Positions 43,301-50,949 of a stretch of 64,000 bases of DNA are shown here, piece by piece. The DNA is from Gammaproteobacteria bacterium (GTDB lineage Bacteria > Pseudomonadota > Gammaproteobacteria > Competibacterales > Competibacteraceae). Below the pieces are notes generated by a model, which searched no databases, had not been told where the DNA came from, and saw only the letters and a list, made by a program, of their open reading frames with translations. Each line of letters begins with the position of its first letter. The stretch's first letter is position 1. Location of the stretch: the NCBI GenBank assembly GCA_024235035.1, contig JACKNE010000013.1, forward strand, positions 109,153 through 173,152, read 5' to 3'. Position numbers and translations under genes: made by a program.

Positions 43301-44971
43301 GCGGCCAATACGGTGTTTCGCAGCACGACAGAAGCGGCGGCGATCCTGGATGATGAGCGCCATTTCACCATGGTCAACCCGGCCTTTGAAGCGATGACCG
43401 GCTATGCCCTGAATCAATGCGTTGGCGAGAACTGGGGGCTGCTCATTGCCGATCATCCGTCACCGACTGTGTCCAGTGCGATTTGGGAATGTGTAAAGAC
43501 TCAGGCGAGTTGGCACGGTGAAGCTTGGTTGCGACGTAAGAGTGGTGAAGTCTTCGCTGCCTGGTTGACGGTCGATGCGATTCGTCCGGAAACGGGTGGC
43601 GTGCGGGGGTATGTCGTGGTGTTTGCCGATATCAGCACCGTGAAGGAGACGGAGAAACGATTGGAATTTCTGGCCCACCATGACCCGCTGAGCGGTCTGG
43701 TCAATCGCGTGATGTTTCATGAGCGCTTGGCGCATAGCCTGGCGCGCGCCCAACGTCAAAACAGTCGGGTTGCCCTGCTGTACCTGGATTTGGACGGTTT
43801 CAAGCATATCAATGACAGCTTCGGGCATGAAGTCGGCGATCGGGTGTTGGAACTCGCCGCCGCGCGTCTCAAAACATGCATGCGGGCAGGCGATACCTTG
43901 GCGCGGCTGGGCGGCGATGAGTTTGGCGTTCTTCTCGAAGAAATCACCGAATCCTGGAGCGCGGCCTTGGTCGCCGCAAAGATTATTGAGGAACTGGATG
44001 CGCCGTTCGTCGTCAATGAACGCGAACTGGCGCTAGGCGTCAGTGTTGGGATCAGCCTGTTTCCCGCCGATGGCGATGAGGCCTCGGTGCTCATTCGCAA
44101 CGCTGATACTGCCATGTACCGGGCCAAGGCACGGGGCGGCAACGTCGCCCATTTTTATACACCCTCGCTTACGGAGAACGTGCAGCAACGCGTCGCAACG
44201 GAAACCGCCTTGCGACAAGCGGTGGATACCCACGAACTAGAACTTCATTTTCAACCGATCATAGCCCTCGACACCCAGCGGATTATCGGCGCCGAGGCGC
44301 TATTGCGCTGGCGTGCGCCAAGCCGAGGGGTTCTGTTACCGGACAGCTTCTTGCCGATTGCCGAACTGTCCGGTCTGATCCTCCAAATCGGCCGACAGGT
44401 CATCGAGCTAGCCTGTACGCAGCTGGCCGCCTGGCGCGCGCAAGCGCTGGTCGTGCCGCGCCTCTCGATCAATGTATCCGCGCGTCAATGTATGGATGAA
44501 AACTTCCCGGTTGTGTTCAAGCAAATCCTGGATAAACACAGCATATTGACGACAGCGATCGATTTGGAAATTACCGAGAGCTGTTTCCTCGATAGAGGCA
44601 CCTCACATCAGGTCCTGCTAGCGCTTCAACAGCTTGGCGTGACGCTGACCATTGATGACTTCGGCACCCGCTATGCGACCTTTACCTCTTTGCAGCATGT
44701 CCCGGTGAGTGCGATCAAGATCGATCGGGCTTTTGTCAACGATATCACGGGTGGAAAGAGTAACGGCGCGATTGCCAAAGCCATCATTGCCTTAGGCCAA
44801 AGCCAGAATCTACGCGTGGTGGCGGAGGGTGTAGAAACCGAAGTGCAGCTGCAACGCTTGGCCCAAATGGGTTGCGATGCGGGTCAAGGTTATCTGATCG
44901 CTCCACCCTTGTCAGCGGATTTGTTCTGTAGTTGGTTGCAGACCCATGCACAGCGCGTTGATGCCTTTTGA
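40385..44971 (+). CDS. CheB-CheR-PAS-GGDEF-EAL multidomain signalling protein
   Basis: 1528 residues from a GTG start with AAAGG upstream. Residues 18-200 are a CheB methylesterase domain (GIGASAGG, VQHLDPNH, GTGSDGTLG). Residues 220-480 are a CheR methyltransferase (LLISVTSFFREPEAFE, VPGCASGEEAYS). Residues 645-740 form a coiled coil of repeated NEEL units. About three PAS domains follow to 1090. The GGDEF domain has an intact GGDEF at 1176-1180 and an RAGD inhibitory site five residues before it. The EAL domain (1277-1520) keeps EALLRW, LEITES and DDFGT. It could therefore both make and break cyclic di-GMP. No chemoreceptor or flagellar genes are nearby. Confidence 0.92.
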   Translation: MNSISANPPDETQSLNSFPIVGIGASAGGLEALKQFFRATPPDTGLAFVLVQHLDPNHQSLMADLLAKYTTMPVAQVIDGLPVKPNHVYVIPPNHYLVIQESVLRLSPPTERRGMRMPIDHFLRSLAEDQGEKALCVILSGTGSDGTLGLREIKGRGGMTIVQEPATAQYGGMPHSALATGLVDYCLAVEDIPQTLVRYVQHPYVRGELPLPTKTVEPPDDLDAVISIIRARTGHDFRHYKKGTLGRRIARRMGLATIEKPPDYLKLLQASRDEIDKLVRDLLISVTSFFREPEAFETLRTEIAPSIVEQIRPEEPIRLWVPGCASGEEAYSLAMLFIDAIRQSEKSVGLQVFATDIDVKALEIARAGIYPAAATTELPPDYLQYFFTRDGEQVSVNKSVRETVVFAAQNLITDPPFSRLHLISCRNLLIYLDSEIQTNVIRLFHFALRDGGYLFLGNSETIGPHTDLFQTLSKKWRLYRRLNGPISAYGPDYYRIASDTVMAAPRNVLGRAKVVTGRRIGEQIEAKLLKEYAPAAVLVDRAGQALFFHGATSRYLEMPTGTATHELIALARESLRPALRTTLQKAMRTQTVIEARRIALHDASSRYEIRLKIWPVNETEGTFLICFEDEKETEPTAYQVPMGEETLVKHLEHELKATREDLQTTIEEAETTNEELKAANEEVMSMNEELQSTNEELETSREELQSLNEELSTVNNQLLDKVHDLESANNDLANLLSSTEIATIFLDADLRVRRYTPSATRLFAFIEADHGRSIADVVQRFQDGVLIDHCQQVMHTLQPFQEEVCDHQGNWFLLRILPYRTLDQHIDGVVMTFSDITEIKNAYAAVQDRERQIRVITDALPILIAHIDVEHRFQFVNGAYERWFGLSQQNLLGEPLCQIFGIAAYESLCPLIERTLQGETCEATAHLTHRRLGERDISTTCVPELTSAGQVMGFYLLIRDVTEQKKIEQRLMAANTVFRSTTEAAAILDDERHFTMVNPAFEAMTGYALNQCVGENWGLLIADHPSPTVSSAIWECVKTQASWHGEAWLRRKSGEVFAAWLTVDAIRPETGGVRGYVVVFADISTVKETEKRLEFLAHHDPLSGLVNRVMFHERLAHSLARAQRQNSRVALLYLDLDGFKHINDSFGHEVGDRVLELAAARLKTCMRAGDTLARLGGDEFGVLLEEITESWSAALVAAKIIEELDAPFVVNERELALGVSVGISLFPADGDEASVLIRNADTAMYRAKARGGNVAHFYTPSLTENVQQRVATETALRQAVDTHELELHFQPIIALDTQRIIGAEALLRWRAPSRGVLLPDSFLPIAELSGLILQIGRQVIELACTQLAAWRAQALVVPRLSINVSARQCMDENFPVVFKQILDKHSILTTAIDLEITESCFLDRGTSHQVLLALQQLGVTLTIDDFGTRYATFTSLQHVPVSAIKIDRAFVNDITGGKSNGAIAKAIIALGQSQNLRVVAEGVETEVQLQRLAQMGCDAGQGYLIAPPLSADLFCSWLQTHAQRVDAF

Positions 44972-44977
44972 AAATAG

Positions 44978-45097
44978 GAATGATCGCTCGTGGGTCGGCT
45001 GGCGGGCGATCTCTGCCACGCTTTGGCGCTTGCTCAAGACCGCCAGCACGATCGCTCACTTTTCCTCAACACTCCAACTGTTGCGTTGCTTCCCCAT
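44978..45097 (-). pseudogene. transposase orfA remnant (IS3-like HTH)
   Basis: Reading the minus strand from 45097, GKQRNSWSVEEK is followed by an in-frame TGA and then AIVLAVLSKRQSVAEIARQ, the N-terminal helix-turn-helix typical of IS3/IS2-type OrfA. The match stops abruptly near 44995, a few bases from the end of the GGDEF-EAL gene. No second ORF or clear terminal inverted repeat was found. It is a truncated, stop-bearing fossil. Confidence 0.65.
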
Positions 45098-45121
45098 CAC
45101 GACCTCCATCAATCAGCCTCT

Positions 45122-45313
45122 TCAGTTTGATTCCCATAGAAGGAATTTTTGGGGCAGTACAGGGCTACCTTCGCGCACCACGACCGCCTTTTCCAAAAAA
45201 GCCCGTTCCACATCAAGATCAAGCGGATGCTCTTCACCCGGCGCTTGTGCGATGAGCGCCTCCTATTCTCCATTGATCTTTGGAAAGCGCCGCTCGATAA
45301 CGTCTGATTTCAT
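45122..45313 (-). pseudogene. small ORF remnant with internal stop
   Basis: From an ATG at 45313 the frame reads KSDVIERRFPKINGE, an amber stop at codon 17, then EALIAQAPGEEHPLDLDVER and AFLEKAVVVREGSPVLPQ to a TGA at 45122. The second half looks protein-like and loosely recalls DUF4415/BrnA-type antitoxins, but this is uncertain. It may be a dead antitoxin-like gene or chance. Confidence 0.3.
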
Positions 45314-45352
45314 GTTTCTCCGCCCTTCGCAACGATTCGGCGACGCCTACCG

Positions 45353-46543
45353 CTAGGCGCTTACGGGATCGTGGTTGTAGCGTCCTTGGATCGAACTGCG
45401 CGAGTGGATGAAGTGCAGGAGAGCGGTCCCCGCGACACCTCGACTCAACGAACGGGTCGATAACGAAGTGCTGCTGCCGGGCATCGTCGAGGACGGCGAG
45501 CTTCTGGATAGCCAGTCTACTGGCTTGCCGCGCTTTGATATTACGAAACCGACTACGAGTCCACTGACAAGCAAGAGCCAGGTCGTCGGCAGCGGAACAG
45601 CGGAAACGAGCGGTGTGACTAGAACCTCTGTCATAGTAGCCAGGTTAGCAGCGCTCGAGTCAATCATTTGGTCCACGGTGAGGGTGTTGAAGAAGTCCGA
45701 TTCTAACAGGATGTTGACCGCCGTCGTGCCTTCGATGAAAGCCTCGGTCTCGAGATACCAGTTGAATCCGATTGGCACACCGATTGGCGCTTGATAAGCA
45801 TTTGCGAAGTTTTCGAGGTAGTCAATATCGTAGACGTTGCCGAAGAAGGCCCCCCCTGGTGTAGTGTCGGTAAACGAATTCGACCACTTGCCGTTGGCTG
45901 CTGCGCCGAGTTCGCTGGTCAGGAGCGTCCACCGGGGAAGTCCTCCTCCCGGTGCAAATTCGCTGCGGGCGGATACCTCAAAGACGTTTGTGATCAGAGC
46001 ACCGCTGATGTCAACAACATCGAGGCCTAAGGTCACCCGCGCGTTCGAGGCGGCGCTGAGAATCTCGTAGCCCGCCGTCGTCGTCATCTCGCCATCCAGA
46101 AAAGCGGTGAATGTGACAGGCACGGTGCCGAGCGTACTCGAGTCAAACAAGAAAAAACGTGTGATATCGGAGCGGTTCGTTGCCCGCACACTGGGCATCG
46201 TCGCCCCCGGTGCCCTGGCGCCGAGCGAGCCCGTCACACGACTCACGCTTTTGAGCTCGGTATCGGAAGCAATACCGTCGGCGACCGTTGGCTGCTGAGT
46301 ACCCGGAACGGTGATCAAGATCGGACCATTCGAAGCGCTGGTTGCGCCAGTGCTTTTCCAGGTTGCCGAACTGGCGCTGTGGTTGATGGCGTTCGTTGCC
46401 TGGAGCGCGCGGTCCTCGGTGATCTGCGAGACCGTCGAGAAGGTCGGAGGCCCCACAAGGATGGGTTGTGCGTAAACGCATGCCGGCAAGATTACGAGCG
46501 ATAGAATAGCCGTAAACGCTAGTGAATGGTTCTTTTTTTGCAT
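45353..46543 (-). CDS. secreted protein with PEP-CTERM-like anchor followed by an abnormal tail
   Basis: 396 residues. A signal peptide covers residues 1-26 (FTAILSLVILPACVYAQP), then a beta-rich body of about 300 residues (VTFTAFLDGEMTTTAGYEIL). Next comes the sorting motif AVPLPTTWLLLVSGLVVGFV followed by SKRG, the VPLP-x-W form of PEP-CTERM domains recognised by exosortase. Such proteins normally end a few residues after the basic cluster; here about 55 more residues follow, rich in Ser (SSPSSTMPGSSTSLSTRSLS). The extra tail probably results from a lost stop or a rearrangement, as transposase fossils lie directly beyond. Surface or exopolysaccharide-associated role by family. Confidence 0.72.
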   Translation of the reverse strand: MQKKNHSLAFTAILSLVILPACVYAQPILVGPPTFSTVSQITEDRALQATNAINHSASSATWKSTGATSASNGPILITVPGTQQPTVADGIASDTELKSVSRVTGSLGARAPGATMPSVRATNRSDITRFFLFDSSTLGTVPVTFTAFLDGEMTTTAGYEILSAASNARVTLGLDVVDISGALITNVFEVSARSEFAPGGGLPRWTLLTSELGAAANGKWSNSFTDTTPGGAFFGNVYDIDYLENFANAYQAPIGVPIGFNWYLETEAFIEGTTAVNILLESDFFNTLTVDQMIDSSAANLATMTEVLVTPLVSAVPLPTTWLLLVSGLVVGFVISKRGKPVDWLSRSSPSSTMPGSSTSLSTRSLSRGVAGTALLHFIHSRSSIQGRYNHDPVSA

Positions 46544-47451
46544 ATTAATCTCCTCATTATCGATTAAAAAAACCTACCATACTGATATCATCTATTCAAT
46601 CGAAGGAACAATCTCGATAGCTGCTTTTAGCGAAAGCATGGTTTGACAAAAAAATAATCGAAGTTTATTTAAGAAAAAAGTCAGGCGGATTATAGCAGCG
46701 GTTATCCGCCGCCCCACTAACACCTTAAGGTGAGTCTTATGCGAGATTTCTACGATGAACTATCTCCGTATTACCACTTGATTTATCAAGATTGGGAGGC
46801 CAGTATCGAAAGGCAGGGGCAGCAGCTGGCTCAGTTGATCCGAGGGCGCTGGGGTGATGAAACTCGATCAATTCTCGATGTCGCGTGCGGGATAGGGACT
46901 CAAAGCTTAGGCCTTGCCGCGAAAGGATTTTCTGTAACGGCATCTGATTTATCGGAGAGGGCAGTTGCCCGAGCACGTCAGGAGGCCGAAGCTCGAGAAC
47001 TCGCAATTCAGTTTTCAGTTTGCGATATGCGGAGCATTGAATCTCACCATCCCGTGGGATTCGATGTGGTTCTATGCGCTGATAACTCGATACCGCATCT
47101 GCTTACAGATGAAGAGATATTCACGGCACTCCGGGCAATGCATTCTCGGTTACGTCTAGGTGGTGGTTGTATCTTAACGATTCGCGATTACGCGAAGGAA
47201 GAGCGAGGCCAAGGTATTGTGAAGCCGTACGGGGTTCGAGAAGTTGGTGATGTCCGTTATCTCATCTGGCAGGTTTGGGATTTTTATGGAGAGCAGTACG
47301 CGGTCTCCATGTACTTCATCGAGGACAACATGGCTGGCTCGGAGCCACACGCCCATGTCATGCGGTCGCGCTACTATGCCATTCCGGTTGATCGGATGTT
47401 AGTTCTCATGGCAGAGGCAGGATTTAAAAGCGTGGAGCGCTTAGAGCCTGT

Positions 47452-47979
47452 TCATGATCTTTTGAGGAGCAGGGCAAGAAAAGCCAAAACGACCATGTTA
47501 AGGCTGGTGTTGAGTTTGCGTTCGCAATTTTTCCAAAGCCTGCGACATTTTTCGAGCCAGCCAAAAGCGCGTTCGACGACCCAGCGTTTTGGAATAACGG
47601 CAAACTGATGAAGCTCACTGCGTTTGGCGATTTCAACAGACGCGCCGATTGCAGATAAAGTCCCGGAAGAGAACGATTCACCCGTGTAGCCGCCATCAGC
47701 CAACACTTTGATGACGCGTGTTAAATTGCCTTTGCAGGCGGCAAACATGGCCAAGGCTCCGGCCCGATCGGTGACATTGGCGGTGGTGACGTGAATGGCA
47801 TGAGGCAGCCCGTTTGTATCTACGCCGATGTGCCGTTTGATTCCGGAAACAAGCTTGCCACCGTCAAAGCCTTTTTGTTCCGCCGTGTCTGTATTCTTGA
47901 CGCTTTGCGCGTCAACGATAAGAAAAGTCGTCTTCGCATCCCGCCCAAGGCCGCGTCGAACGTCGCCAACCCCATTTTT
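47452..47979 (-). CDS. IS5-family transposase, second frame (OrfB, DDE catalytic part)
   Basis: About 176 codons without their own start. It carries FLIVDAQSVKNTDTAEQKGF (first catalytic Asp), LADGGYTG (second Asp) and VVERAFGWLEKCRRLWKN (catalytic Glu), the DDE signature of IS5/IS427 transposases. It continues the first frame when the ribosome shifts by one base on the A7 run at 47975-47981, a usual arrangement in this group. All three acidic residues are present, so the element may still be active. Confidence 0.85.
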   Translation of the reverse strand, partial: KNGVGDVRRGLGRDAKTTFLIVDAQSVKNTDTAEQKGFDGGKLVSGIKRHIGVDTNGLPHAIHVTTANVTDRAGALAMFAACKGNLTRVIKVLADGGYTGESFSSGTLSAIGASVEIAKRSELHQFAVIPKRWVVERAFGWLEKCRRLWKNCERKLNTSLNMVVLAFLALLLKRS

Positions 47980-48244
47980 TTAAGGCCTCTTCCAAGAGGC
48001 TTTGTTTCCCGTCTTCTTTGGCGCTCCATTTTTGCCAGTAGTCATAGCAGGTGCGCCACTTCGGAAAGTCAGATGGCAGCATTCGCCATTGGCAGCCACT
48101 TTTCAGCACATACAAAATACCGTTGAAAACATCATACAAATCAACGGTTGTCGGCTTCGTTTGCTTCCTCGCCCGTCTCAACACTGGCAGAACTTTTTCT
48201 TCAAATACTTCGCGGCTGATGTCGCTCGGATACTTCTTCTCCAC
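47912..48244 (-). CDS. IS5-family transposase, first frame (OrfA)
   Basis: 110 residues starting MEKKYPSDISREVFEE, with the DUF4096-type N-terminal region GILYVLKSGCQWRMLPSDFP and WRTCYDYWQKWS. It is the N-terminal part of the transposase. After EALKK at an A7 run (47975-47981) this frame goes out of register and ends with unrelated residues. A full transposase needs a shift to the second frame there. Confidence 0.88.
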   Translation of the reverse strand: MEKKYPSDISREVFEEKVLPVLRRARKQTKPTTVDLYDVFNGILYVLKSGCQWRMLPSDFPKWRTCYDYWQKWSAKEDGKQSLLEEALKKWGWRRSTRPWAGCEDDFSYR

Positions 48245-48440
48245 GGTGTCCTCCTTCTGTGAGGACTCCTTGAATCAATTCCACGTTAAAAGATCATGAA
48301 CAGGCTCTTAGACGGGGTGTATTTTCAGCCTGTGTTGGTGGGTGTAAAAGGTGCCTAGCTGTAGCGGCCTGCAAATAATCCTCTCACGAAATTCGGTAGT
48401 GGTTCAATTAGAGGCTGTATAAATTTTCATGGGAAATTAA

Positions 48441-48523
48441 TTGACAACAAAAATGTAATCGTTTACAAATAATGGCTGTTAAAAAGCTCTTAAGCCAATT
48501 TTATATATATGAAAACGATTTCA
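48441..48523 (+). promoter_or_regulatory. porin promoter with two LacI-type operators
   Basis: A consensus -35 TTGACA (48441-48446) is followed by an 18-base spacer and TACAAA (48465-48470). The operator TGTAATCGTTTACA (48454-48467) overlaps the spacer and -10, so a bound repressor would block polymerase. A second palindrome TGAAAACGATTTCA lies at 48510-48523, 32 bases before the start codon. The first is the exact reverse complement of the site before the fructose operon. Confidence 0.72.
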
Positions 48524-48554
48524 TCGTCACCCTTCCGCCAGGAGGATTCAAACC

Positions 48555-49616
48555 ATGCAAAGAGTCGCCATCTCCCTAGCCGTCACTACTGCCCTAGCGA
48601 CCCCGTTGCTTGCCCAAGCTGACACTGTTCTATACGGCGAGGCCAAGGTTTCGGTGGATTATATCGATAACAACCGTGATCCCGACCCCTACTGGGATGT
48701 AGTTAATAACGGCTCCAAACTAGGCATCCGAGGTTATGAAACGCTCGGTGGTAATCTGAGCGCCTTCTACCAATACGAGTTTGCTGTGGACATGACCGAG
48801 GGAGGTAATTTCGCTGGACTCGCCCAAAAGTTTGTCGGCCTCAAGGGTGAGTTCGGGGCGGTGACCCTAGGCACCCAAGACACGCCCTATTGGAAGGTGC
48901 TGAATGTGGTCGATATTTGGAATAGTTCCAAGATGTTTGACGGCACGGTTTATCTGGGTTCCGGGGTCGATCGCAGGACCTCTGACAATGGCGCTTTGAG
49001 CACCCTGGCCAACAGCATCGATTACCAGACGCCGATCTTCAATGGCTTCAGCGTCGAAGCCTTGTTCGTACTGGATAGCCGGATCAACGCCTCCGAGGGC
49101 TTTTCAGACAACGTCGATATTTGGAACATCAACCTCAAATATATGCAGGGTCCGTACTTCGCCGGATTGACTTACATCAAGATGGACGGCGATAGCAACG
49201 TCGCTATCGGCGACAACCAGACCGTTGATCTCAATCTGGACAATTGGGGATTCGGTCTGGGTTACAAAACGGATGTGTGGTTAGTCGGCTTGATTTACGA
49301 GCAGGGTAACTTTACCGACGTCAATTTCCAGCGCCAATACCGTGAAAATGGCGTACCGCTCGCCACCGGCGATGACGCCAAAAGTTGGTTCCTCACCGGC
49401 CAGTACGCCTTCGGTAACAACATCGTCCGGGCCGCTTATGGTCAGACCGACACTGGAATGGATAGCGAGGACACTATCGATAACTACCGGCTCGGCTATC
49501 AGTACAACTTCAGCAAACGGACTTTGCTATGGGCCGAGTACATCGGGCGGAACGCCGACACGCTCCTCTATGGCGACCAGAACGTCGTGTCTATCGGCGT
49601 CAAGGTCTTGTTTTGA
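48555..49616 (+). CDS. outer-membrane porin (Gram-negative porin family)
   Basis: A 353-residue trimeric-type porin. A signal peptide covers residues 1-22 (TTALATPLLAQAD). The first strand is TVLYGEAKVSVDYIDNN, with the porin_4 motif SKLGIRGYETLGGNLSAFYQ (about residue 55) and LAQKFVGLKGEFGAVTLGTQ (about 97). It ends in Phe (GVKVLF), as required for outer-membrane insertion. AGGAGG precedes the ATG. Two LacI-type operators in its promoter suggest sugar-controlled expression, so it may serve entry of the fructose-type sugar taken up by the PTS encoded nearby. Confidence 0.92.
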   Translation: MQRVAISLAVTTALATPLLAQADTVLYGEAKVSVDYIDNNRDPDPYWDVVNNGSKLGIRGYETLGGNLSAFYQYEFAVDMTEGGNFAGLAQKFVGLKGEFGAVTLGTQDTPYWKVLNVVDIWNSSKMFDGTVYLGSGVDRRTSDNGALSTLANSIDYQTPIFNGFSVEALFVLDSRINASEGFSDNVDIWNINLKYMQGPYFAGLTYIKMDGDSNVAIGDNQTVDLNLDNWGFGLGYKTDVWLVGLIYEQGNFTDVNFQRQYRENGVPLATGDDAKSWFLTGQYAFGNNIVRAAYGQTDTGMDSEDTIDNYRLGYQYNFSKRTLLWAEYIGRNADTLLYGDQNVVSIGVKVLF

Positions 49617-49633
49617 CCTAAATGGCATTCGCC

Positions 49634-49667
49634 AATGGATGCCGCGTATTGAAAGTTCCGTGGCATC
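49634..49667. terminator. inverted repeat between convergent porin and D-LDH genes
   Basis: TGGATGCC and GGCATCCA, perfect 8-bp arms around 18 bases, in the short gap between two convergent genes. There is no good T-run on either strand, so the terminator role is uncertain. Confidence 0.35.
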
Positions 49668-49697
49668 CAATTTCGCTGAGAACGCCGCCAATCGATT

Positions 49698-50687
49698 TCA
49701 CTCGCTGATCGCATTGGCGCACTGCCCAGTGCGTTCGAACTCGGCAAAGTTACCCAAGGTGGTTTCAGCGATGTTACGGAGGGCATGATCGGTGAGAAAA
49801 GCCATGTGCGAGGTGACTAGCACATTGGGGAAAGTCAGCAGTCGCGCCAACTCATCATCGGTCGGGATCTTGTCGGACAAGTCCTGGTAGAAATAATCGG
49901 CCTCTTCCTCGTACACATCGATAGCTAACAGGCCGATCTTACCGGTTTTCAAAAACTTGATCACCTTATCGGTCTCCAGCAAAGCACCGCGACTGGTATT
50001 GACGATGAACACACCATCCTTGAGATAAGGCAGGGTTTGCTCGTTGAGGATGTGATGGGTGTCGGGGGTCAGCGGGCAGTGCAGGGTGATGATGTCCGCT
50101 TCGCGGGCGAAAGTGGGACCGTCCACATAAGTGGCGTATTTTTTCGCTTCCTCGTTGGGATATTGATCGTAAGCCAGGATGCGACAACCGAAACCGCTCA
50201 GGTTCTTGATCACCATCCGGCCAATTTTACCGGTGCCGAAGACCCCAACCGTCTTGTCACGCAGTTCGAAGCCTTCCAAGCCAGCGATCTCGAAATTGAA
50301 CTCACGACTGCGATTGTAGGCTTTATGAGTCTTGCGCCCCAAGGTCAAAATCAGGGCCAAGGTAAATTCCGACACCGCGTTGGGCGAGTAAGCTGGCACC
50401 CGCGCAACCGTGACGCCATGCCGGGCCGCCGCCGCCAGATCGATCTGGTTGTAGCCGGCGCTGCGGGTGGCAATGAAGCTTGTGCCGTGCTGGGCTAGAT
50501 CATCGATCATCGTAGCGTTGCAAGCATCGTTGACGAAGATGCATACGCCGGGAAACCCCCGCGCTAGCGCCACCGTTTCCAACGATAGGCGCGGTTCGAA
50601 GAAGGTTAGTTCATGGCCAAACGACGCGTTGTAACGCTCTAATGAATGGCGATCGTAGGATTTACTGCTGAAAACGGCGATTTTCAT
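49698..50687 (-). CDS. ldhA: D-lactate dehydrogenase (2-hydroxyacid dehydrogenase family)
   Basis: A 329-residue fermentative D-LDH reducing pyruvate to D-lactate with NADH. The Rossmann motif is VGVFGTGKIGRMV (about residue 148). The catalytic triad residues are R in VNTSRGALLE (about 233), E in AIDVYEEEADYFYQD (about 262) and H in VTSHMAFLT (about 294). The N-terminus KIAVFSSKSYDRHSLERYN is typical of LdhA. It lies between the porin and the fru operon, convergent to the porin, and shows no LacI-type operator upstream, so it may be separately regulated. Confidence 0.92.
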   Translation of the reverse strand: MKIAVFSSKSYDRHSLERYNASFGHELTFFEPRLSLETVALARGFPGVCIFVNDACNATMIDDLAQHGTSFIATRSAGYNQIDLAAAARHGVTVARVPAYSPNAVSEFTLALILTLGRKTHKAYNRSREFNFEIAGLEGFELRDKTVGVFGTGKIGRMVIKNLSGFGCRILAYDQYPNEEAKKYATYVDGPTFAREADIITLHCPLTPDTHHILNEQTLPYLKDGVFIVNTSRGALLETDKVIKFLKTGKIGLLAIDVYEEEADYFYQDLSDKIPTDDELARLLTFPNVLVTSHMAFLTDHALRNIAETTLGNFAEFERTGQCANAISE

Positions 50688-50868
50688 GAGAGATGATCTC
50701 CGGTTGAGAATTCAGACCACGTCGGAGTAGGAATGCCGGTCGAGCTTGCCAAAAAATCGAATAACCATCTAAAGTTATATCACTTTTATTTCGCTATGCA
50801 TGTGAGGGCATCTTTGACCCTATAACCTGTTACGTCAGTTCAGCCATCCTTAGCATGTAGACTCCATG

Positions 50869-50906
50869 AAAAAAAACCCACGGACGGAATCTGCGCCGTC
50901 CGTGGG
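50869..50906 (-). terminator. strong rho-independent terminator of the fru operon
   Basis: Stem CCCACGGACGG / CCGTCCGTGGG (11 bp, 8-base loop) followed, on the minus strand, by eight T residues (50876-50869). It lies 44 bases after the fruA stop and ends the fruB-fruK-fruA transcript. Confidence 0.92.
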
Positions 50907-50949
50907 AAAGCATGGAGAACTGACTTCCACACGCACCACAAGGAGGAGT

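Larger units (their letters stand above)
47444..48307. mobile_element. IS5-family insertion sequence (IS427/IS1031-like), complete, 864 bp
   Basis: The element is bounded by 20-bp perfect inverted repeats (GAGCCTGTTCATGATCTTTT at the left, its complement at the right end 48288-48307) and flanked by a 3-bp target duplication TTA (47441-47443 and 48308-48310), the TNA type of duplication. Inside are two minus-strand transposase frames joined by a run of seven A residues. The host gene can be rebuilt exactly by removing the element and one TTA. Confidence 0.93.
46739..48358 (+). pseudogene. class I SAM-dependent methyltransferase split by an IS5-family element
   Basis: The 5' part (46739-47443, 235 codons) encodes a class I methyltransferase: DFYDELSPYYHLIYQDW, SAM motif LDVACGIGTQSLGLAAKG (about residue 47), VVLCADNSIPHLL, and LGGGCILTIRDY. 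The reading frame is broken after FKSVERL by an 864-bp insertion. Beyond the element the same frame resumes as DGVYFQPVLVGVKGA and a TAG at 48356-48358. The ancestral protein thus had 250 residues. The AAGGTGAG upstream supports the ATG at 46739. As it stands the frame runs about 55 codons into the element, replacing the last 15 residues; a near-full-length product may still be made. Substrate unknown. Confidence 0.85.

Noticed and set aside
44946..45356. 136-codon plus-strand ORF after the GGDEF-EAL gene
   Set aside because: Ser/Thr/Arg-rich without domain features; the opposite strand carries a recognisable transposase fragment.
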